Assembly (NCBI RefSeq): GCF_017569205.1
Contig: NZ_CP071870.1
Span: 1,798,001-1,862,000, forward strand
Length of the DNA stretch: 64,000 bases
Reading direction: 5' to 3'
Source: Propioniciclava sp. MC1595
GTDB lineage: Bacteria > Actinomycetota > Actinomycetes > Propionibacteriales > Propionibacteriaceae
Positions 59,321 through 64,000 of this stretch are shown one piece after another. A program made the translations under genes and the position numbers. Under the pieces are notes generated by a model. It did not search any database, had not been told where the DNA came from, and saw only the letters and a program-made list of their open reading frames with translations. How positions within the stretch are numbered: position 1 is the first letter of the stretch; the number at the start of each line of letters is the position of its first letter.

Positions 59321-60636
59321 CAGCGGTCCCCCTGCTCGGCGGCGGTGCGCACCGTGATGGCCGCGGCGTGGCCGGGGAGGCGCTCCTCGCGGGCGAACCG
59401 CTCGACGGTCGGGCCGACCTCGCGCAGCGCTCCCTCGGTGTAGTGGATCAGGTGCACGGTCTTGCAGAAGCTGCGCACCGTGAGCCCGGACTGGTACCGG
59501 GCGGCGCCGGCCGTGGGCAGCACGTGGGTGGAGCCGGCCGAGTAGTCGCCCAGCGGCACCGGCGACCACGGGCCGATGAAGATCGCGCCCGCGTTCTGCA
59601 CCCGGTGGGCCAGGGCGTAGGCGTCGCGGGTGTGCACCTCGAGGTGCTCGGCGCCGTAGGCGTCGACGACGGCCAGGCCCTGCTCCATGTCGTCGACCAG
59701 CACGATCGCCGACTGCGGGCCGGTGAGGGCGGTCTCGATGCGGTCGACGTTGTCGAGCGCGGCCACCTGCCCGGCCAGCAGGCCGTTCACGGACGCCGCG
59801 AGCTCGGGCGAATCGGTCACCAGCACCGAGCCGGCCATCGGGTCATGCTCGGCCTGGCTGATCAGGTCGGCGGCGACGTACGCGGCGTCGGCGGAGTCGT
59901 CGGCGAGCACGGCGATCTCGGTGGGGCCGGCCTCGGAGTCGATGCCCACCACGCCGCGCAGGTACCGCTTGGCGGCCACGACCCAGATGTTGCCGGGCCC
60001 GGTGACCAGGTCGACCGGCGCGCACAGGCCCTCGACGCCGTGGGCGAACATCGCGATCGCCTGAGCGCCGCCGACGGCGTAGACCTCGTCGACGCCCAGC
60101 AGGTGGCACAGGCCCAGGATGGACGGGTGCGGCAGCCCGCCGAACTCTGCGCTCGGCGGGGTGGCCACCGCGAGGGAGCCGACGCCGGCGACCTGCGCGG
60201 GCACGACGTTCATCAGCACGCTGCTGGCCAGCGGCGCGAGGCCGCCGGGCACATAGAGACCGACGCGCGCCACCGGGACGGTCTTGGTCTCGACCACGGC
60301 GCCGGGTGCGACCTCGGCGCGGACCAGGTCCGGCGTCCCCTCGGTCTCGGCGACCTCGCGGCGCCGGCGGATGGACTCGGTGAAGGCCGCGCGCACCTCG
60401 GGGTCGAGCTCGTCGGCGCAGCGCGCCAGCACCTCGGCCGGTACACGCAGGTGCTCGGGCACGACCTTGTCGAAACGCTCAGCGAACTCGCGCAGGGCCG
60501 CCTCTCCGCGCTCGGCGACCGCGTCGCAGATCCCCTTCACCGCCCCGAGGGCATGGTCGATGTCGAACGCGCCGCGGGGCACCACGGCGCGGTAGTCGGG
60601 GGTCAGTCCTCGGACATCGATCAGGCGGAGTTCCAC
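59317..60636 (-). CDS. hisD: Histidinol dehydrogenase
   Basis: Zinc- and NAD-dependent oxidation of histidinol to histidine. The 439-residue product has the family signature region from [21 protein letters not shown] (about 243) into [10 protein letters not shown], and [14 protein letters not shown] near 124 and [12 protein letters not shown] near 195. It heads hisDCBH. The GTG start has TAGAAT ending 7 nt upstream and no ribosome site, so it is probably leaderless. Only 21 bp separate it from the divergent DUF554 start. Confidence 0.97.
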   Translation of the reverse strand: MELRLIDVRGLTPDYRAVVPRGAFDIDHALGAVKGICDAVAERGEAALREFAERFDKVVPEHLRVPAEVLARCADELDPEVRAAFTESIRRRREVAETEGTPDLVRAEVAPGAVVETKTVPVARVGLYVPGGLAPLASSVLMNVVPAQVAGVGSLAVATPPSAEFGGLPHPSILGLCHLLGVDEVYAVGGAQAIAMFAHGVEGLCAPVDLVTGPGNIWVVAAKRYLRGVVGIDSEAGPTEIAVLADDSADAAYVAADLISQAEHDPMAGSVLVTDSPELAASVNGLLAGQVAALDNVDRIETALTGPQSAIVLVDDMEQGLAVVDAYGAEHLEVHTRDAYALAHRVQNAGAIFIGPWSPVPLGDYSAGSTHVLPTAGAARYQSGLTVRSFCKTVHLIHYTEGALREVGPTVERFAREERLPGHAAAITVRTAAEQGDRW

Positions 60637-60643
60637 GGGGGTG

Positions 60644-60650
60644 ATTCTAT
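60644..60650. promoter_or_regulatory. Shared, near-symmetric -10 region for hisD and DUF554
   Basis: ATTCTAT reads TAGAAT towards hisD and TTCTAT towards DUF554. Each hexamer ends 7 nt before its own start codon (GTG 60636 and ATG 60658), so one short element may drive two leaderless transcripts in opposite directions. Confidence 0.5.
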
Positions 60651-60657
60651 GGGCCCC

Positions 60658-61395
60658 ATGTTCATCGGGATCGGGACGGTCACCAACGTGGTCACCGTGG
60701 CCCTCGGCGCGGTCATCGGGCGCCTCCTGGGCGACCGCATCCCCGAGCGCACCAGCGGCACCATCACCGACGTGCTGGGCCTGATCACGCTGGTCCTCGG
60801 CGTCGGCTCGGCCCTGACGATGTCATCCCAGAACCTCGCCGACGCCGTCGGCGCCGGGGCGCCCATGCTCATCGTGCTCGGCTCGCTCCTGTTCGGCGCG
60901 ATCGTCGGCTCGGCCCTGCGCATCGAGCAGCGCCTGGAGTGGGGCGCGGCGTGGCTGCGCCAGCGCTTCTCGGGCACCGGCGACGCGGGCACGTTCGTCG
61001 ACGCCATCGTCACCCCGACGCTGCTGTTCTGCATCGGCCCGCTCACCATCCTCGGCTCGCTGTCGGACGGCCTGGGCCGCGGCGCCGACCAGCTCCTGGT
61101 GAAGGCCGTGCTGGACGGCTTCGCCGCCATCGCGTTCGCGAGCACCCTCGGCTGGGGCGTGCTGTTCTCGGCCATCGCCGTCGGTCTGGTGCAGGGCAGC
61201 CTCACGCTGGCCGCCTTCCTGCTCGGCGACCTGTTCTCGATGGCCCAGATCGACGCCCTCACCGCGACCGGTGGGGTCATGCTCATGGCGCTGGGCGTGC
61301 GCCTGCTCAAGCTCAAGAACATCCCGGTCGGCGACCTGCTGCCGGCGCTGGTCTTCGCGCCCGTGCTGGTCGCCCTCGTCGCGGGCCTGCGTTGA
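60658..61395 (+). CDS. DUF554 membrane protein (YqgA-like)
   Basis: A 245-residue membrane protein with about seven helices. Family features are [21 protein letters not shown] at the start, [31 protein letters not shown] near 50-80 and [16 protein letters not shown] near 120. Its function is not established. The start is ATG 60658; an ATG at 60649 with GGGGG at 7 nt upstream is a real alternative. Its stop overlaps the next start (TGATG). Confidence 0.88.
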   Translation: MFIGIGTVTNVVTVALGAVIGRLLGDRIPERTSGTITDVLGLITLVLGVGSALTMSSQNLADAVGAGAPMLIVLGSLLFGAIVGSALRIEQRLEWGAAWLRQRFSGTGDAGTFVDAIVTPTLLFCIGPLTILGSLSDGLGRGADQLLVKAVLDGFAAIAFASTLGWGVLFSAIAVGLVQGSLTLAAFLLGDLFSMAQIDALTATGGVMLMALGVRLLKLKNIPVGDLLPALVFAPVLVALVAGLR

Positions 61396-61889
61396 TGGCC
61401 CGGCGCAAGCAGGCCGCGGGCGGCACCCCGGCGACGGCCGCGCTGGCCGCGGCCGGCATCGCCTTCACCCCAGTCGAGTACATCCACCACGACGACAGCA
61501 CCGACTTCGGCGCCGAGGCGGCGCGGGAGACGGGCCTCGACCCGGCGGTGATCTTCAAGACCCTCGTCGTCACCACCGGCCCCCGGCAGCTCGCGGTGGG
61601 CATCGTCCCGGTCGCCGGACGCCTCGACCTCAAGGCCATCGCCACCGCCCTCGGCGCGAAGAAGGCCGAGCTGGCCGACCCGAAGGTGGCCGAACGCTCG
61701 TCGGGCTACGTCGTGGGCGGGCTCTCCCCCATCGGACAGCGGACGCCCCTGCCCACGGTCATCGACGCGTCGGCCGAGGCGTTGGACGTGATGTACGTCT
61801 CGGGCGGCAAGCGCGGCCTGCAGCTGGGGATCGCGCCCGCCGACCTGGCCGCAGCCACGCACGCGACCTTCGCACCGATCGGCCGCTGA
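61395..61889 (+). CDS. ybaK: Cys-tRNA(Pro)/Cys-tRNA(Cys) deacylase, YbaK family
   Basis: A 164-residue editing enzyme that hydrolyses mischarged Cys-tRNA-Pro. VIFKTLVVTT near residue 50 carries the key lysine; GAKKAELADPKVAER near 88, GYVVGGLSPIGQ near 106 and VSGGKRGLQLGIAP near 137 are family features. It is coupled to DUF554 by a 1-bp overlap and convergent with the CYTH-CHAD gene, with a 10-bp gap. Confidence 0.95.
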   Translation: MARRKQAAGGTPATAALAAAGIAFTPVEYIHHDDSTDFGAEAARETGLDPAVIFKTLVVTTGPRQLAVGIVPVAGRLDLKAIATALGAKKAELADPKVAERSSGYVVGGLSPIGQRTPLPTVIDASAEALDVMYVSGGKRGLQLGIAPADLAAATHATFAPIGR

Positions 61890-61899
61890 CCGACGCGGT

Positions 61900-63348
61900 T
61901 CAGGGCCGACGGTCGAGCACCGCGGCCAGCGCGAGCTGCCCCTCGGCGAACGCCGCCCGGCGCCGGTCGGACTGCGCGTCGCGCAGCACCCGCCACGCGC
62001 CGGTGTCGGGGTCCGCGCCGCTGCGCCGCGCGACCTGCACGATGAGGTCGCTCGCGACCGCGGTGTCCTGCAGCTCCCCGAGGGACTCGGTGACCGCCTC
62101 CCACGCGGTGACCTCGTCGGACAGCCCGGGGACGGACGCCTCCATGGCCTCACACGCGTAGCGCACCGCCTTGGCGGCCTTGCGCACCTCGTGCCAGCGT
62201 TCGAGCTCCTCGGGGGCCTCGCGGGCCTCCTCCCGGAGGCGGGACACCTCGGCGACGGCCCGGGCCAGCAGGGGCGGCAGGACCTCGCCAGCCGGCCGGT
62301 CGGCGCGGCCGCGCAGGGGCGGGTCGGTGAGCAGGGAGACGAGGGCCGCCCGCAGCGCGGCGGCGCGCTCGCCGTCCAGCTCGGTGACGAGGGCCGCGTG
62401 GGCCCGGTCGTGCTCGGCGCGCAGGTGGTCGAGCAGCCCGTGGCGCACCTCGGGCGCCACGTCGGTGCCCAGCTCGGCCAGCAGGTCGCCGAACTCCTCC
62501 CGCAGCACCTCGGCGTCGCGGGGTTCGCCCAGGACGGTGCCCAGCCAGCGCAGCTCGGCCCGGAGCGGTCGCGTGCGGTCGGTGTCGAACAGGCGGGCGA
62601 AGGTCTTCAGCAGGCTGCGCAGCCGGCGGGTCGCGACGCGCGCCTTGTGCACGTGGTCGGGCTCGTCGGTGCGGACGCCGGCCTCCAGGGCCTGCAGCAC
62701 CCCGACCTGGCGCGCGGCCCAGGCCAGCAGGACGTCGGCGGCCGGGGCTTCGGGCGAGGCGGGCGGGGTGAAGCGGGGCACCGCGGCCAGCGCCCTGGCG
62801 ACCTTGGAGGTGTGCGGGGCCACGGTGGCGCCAGCGGCGACGAGGTGCTCCGACAGCCCGTCCAGCAGCGCGGCGGGCACCCCGGGCACCAGCTCGACCT
62901 CGACCTCGGCCCAGGCATCCTCCCCCGCCCGCGTGGTGGCCCGCACCGCATCCTGGGCCAGGGTGGCGACGGGGACGCCGTCGGTGCCGAGGAAGGTCTC
63001 CACGCGGGTGGTGCGGAGGCGGGCCACGGGGATGACGGCCGCCAGACCGGTCACCTCGCGGACCTCCTGGCGCAGCGCCCCGGGAACATCGGCCGACAGG
63101 GCGGCGGTGACCTCGACCCGTCCCTCGCCCGTGGCGGGCCGCTTCAGGTGCCAGCCGTCGTCGTGCCCGCCGGTGCGGCGGCGCAGGGACCAGCCGGCGT
63201 CGGCGAGGTCGCAGGCCAGGGTGTCGTGGTAGGTGGCATCCAGCTCGTGGACCGCGGTGGCCAGCACCTCGACGAGCCCCGTGAAGTCGGGGGCGAACCC
63301 GGCCGGTGCGGTGAACTTCCGCTCGACCTCGAGGGCCCGCTCAGGCAT
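61900..63348 (-). CDS. CYTH-CHAD domain protein
   Basis: A 482-residue two-domain protein. The N-terminal CYTH domain (about 1-195) starts with the ExExK motif in LEVERKF and has further Arg/Lys/Glu residues (WSLRRRTGG, WHLKRPATGEGR, WAEVEVEL) lining the triphosphate tunnel. The C-terminal CHAD domain (about 205-480) is helical with conserved histidines and basic residues (VHKARVATRRLRSLLKTF, WHEVRKAAKAVRYACEAM), known for binding polyphosphate. It may handle polyphosphate or triphosphate. Its first 8 bp overlap the end of the upstream membrane-protein gene. Confidence 0.93.
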   Translation of the reverse strand: MPERALEVERKFTAPAGFAPDFTGLVEVLATAVHELDATYHDTLACDLADAGWSLRRRTGGHDDGWHLKRPATGEGRVEVTAALSADVPGALRQEVREVTGLAAVIPVARLRTTRVETFLGTDGVPVATLAQDAVRATTRAGEDAWAEVEVELVPGVPAALLDGLSEHLVAAGATVAPHTSKVARALAAVPRFTPPASPEAPAADVLLAWAARQVGVLQALEAGVRTDEPDHVHKARVATRRLRSLLKTFARLFDTDRTRPLRAELRWLGTVLGEPRDAEVLREEFGDLLAELGTDVAPEVRHGLLDHLRAEHDRAHAALVTELDGERAAALRAALVSLLTDPPLRGRADRPAGEVLPPLLARAVAEVSRLREEAREAPEELERWHEVRKAAKAVRYACEAMEASVPGLSDEVTAWEAVTESLGELQDTAVASDLIVQVARRSGADPDTGAWRVLRDAQSDRRRAAFAEGQLALAAVLDRRP

Positions 63349-63847
63349 CGCGGGGCGCCTTGGCGACCTCGGGGCCCAGGGACGCGGCGAACAGCGGGAC
63401 GGCGACGGCGGCGAACACCCAGACGGCCAGGGCGGACGGCGCGGACAGCAGCAGCGCGACCTCGACCTTGTCGCCGGCCTGGGCGGCGGCCAGGCGCTCG
63501 GGGAACGGGCCGGGGCCGAACACCTCGCCCAGCCACCAGCAGGTCAGCCCGCCGACGACGGCCAGGGCGGCCGTGATCACCGCGACCGGCCACCCGATCA
63601 CCCGCAGCCGCACCCACGCGGCGATGCCGAGGGCGAGGCCGCCGGCCATGGCGAGGATCGAGTACCAGAACGAGGCGGAGAACATCTCGGCGCGGCCGCT
63701 GTCGGAGATCTCGGCGTGGCCGTCGGCCTGGACCGTCCACTCCGGCAGCACCGCGAGGTTCGCCCACAGCAGCGCGGCCACCGCCCCGACCAGGACGGCC
63801 AGGACGGTCAGCACCAGCGTGCGGCTCACCGCGCTGCGGAACCCCAT
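63341..63847 (-). CDS. Predicted four-helix membrane protein (DUF2567-like)
   Basis: A 168-residue membrane protein with helices at about 10-32, 57-78, 84-106 and 135-158. A short outside loop (LPEWTVQADGHAEISDSG) follows the first helix. The pattern with GPGPFPERLAAAQAG between helices 3 and 4 recalls DUF2567 proteins, but the match is from memory only. The start is ATG 63847, which has TAGCAT ending 7 nt upstream; a GTG at 63871 is the alternative. Function unknown. Confidence 0.75.
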   Translation of the reverse strand: MGFRSAVSRTLVLTVLAVLVGAVAALLWANLAVLPEWTVQADGHAEISDSGRAEMFSASFWYSILAMAGGLALGIAAWVRLRVIGWPVAVITAALAVVGGLTCWWLGEVFGPGPFPERLAAAQAGDKVEVALLLSAPSALAVWVFAAVAVPLFAASLGPEVAKAPRDA

Positions 63848-63854
63848 GGCAGTG

Positions 63855-63860
63855 ATGCTA
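63855..63860 (-). promoter_or_regulatory. Possible -10 element of the DUF2567-like gene (leaderless)
   Basis: TAGCAT on the minus strand ends 7 nt before the ATG and contains the TAG stop of the gene upstream. It is identical in sequence and spacing to the rarA site. Confidence 0.35.
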
Positions 63861-64000
63861 GGCGCTGACACAGGACGGCCCCAACAGCGCCTTGAGGTCG
63901 GCCACGAGCGAGTTGGTGTTCTGCACGCGCAGGCGGTCGTCCAGGCGCCACACCGTCGCGCGCTGCGGGCTCACCAGCCGGACGCGCACCTCCTGGGTGC
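63858..64000 (-). CDS. C-terminal end of an unidentified protein (runs off the window)
   Basis: The last 47 codons of an open frame enter from the right edge and end at TAG 63860-63858. The visible residues include TQEVRVRLVSPQRATVW, DDRLRVQN, TNSLVADLKALLG and the end PSCVSA. Codon bias is as for neighbouring genes, which supports a real gene. I do not recognise the family from this part. Confidence 0.6.
   Translation of the reverse strand, partial: TQEVRVRLVSPQRATVWRLDDRLRVQNTNSLVADLKALLGPSCVSA

Overview
The window is about 70% GC, has no rRNA or tRNA genes that I can recognise, and is packed with short-spaced genes that often overlap by 4 bp (GTGA/ATGA). The gene content and order point to the Actinomycetota: mIHF beside gmk-rpoZ-coaBC-metK, a PriA without helicase motifs, secDF-apt-rel, ruvCAB with an actinobacterial LexA box, and hisDCBH followed by a PriA-type HisA. 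SLH repeats of the AFLYR type, ChW repeats and the overall layout fit Propionibacteriales best, but the genus is not resolved.

Region 1 (1-23183, all minus strand) is one long housekeeping array. In transcription order it reads DUF948, small membrane protein, alaS, ruvX, mltG, aroC, aroK, aroB, PaiB-like, efp, nusB, carA, carB, pyrD, pyrF, mihF, gmk, rpoZ, coaBC, metK, priA, pip, fmt. It joins translation, chorismate synthesis, pyrimidine synthesis, nucleotide supply and replication restart. aroE and pyrR-pyrB-pyrC, which often sit in this array in relatives, are not here.

Region 2 (23184-37940) continues the minus backbone with rarA, aspS, hisS and an MBL hydrolase. It is interrupted by plus-strand accessory genes. 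These are a large secreted amidase with a peptidoglycan-binding domain and ChW repeats, carrying an exact internal 522-bp duplication; a phosphoglycerate-mutase-like gene; a ferric-type ABC transporter whose binding protein survives only as a C-terminal remnant; an IS1634-like element inserted at the stop codon of the transporter ATPase; a nested inverted-repeat element; and a PepSY lipoprotein.

Region 3 (38007-52261) holds a DUF349 protein, a NarL-type two-component system beside two small membrane proteins arranged divergently around a palindrome, bifunctional rel, a K+ channel with an RCK domain, apt, secF-secD-yajC, ruvB-ruvA-ruvC under a LexA box, and the YebC regulator.

Region 4 (52335-64000) holds an MFS transporter, a frameshifted glycosyltransferase/SLH locus, the his cluster hisD-C-B-H with an S41-type protease gene between hisH and hisA, then DUF554, YbaK, a CYTH-CHAD protein and a membrane protein.

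A recurring signal across the window is a TANNNT hexamer ending 6-7 nt before the start codon of genes that are not translationally coupled. This suggests widespread leaderless transcription and helped to choose several starts. The window is mostly ordinary core genome; I did not find a clearly new multi-gene system. The best leads are the duplicated ChW amidase, the glycosyltransferase/SLH locus, the decayed iron transporter and the symmetric hisD/DUF554 promoter.
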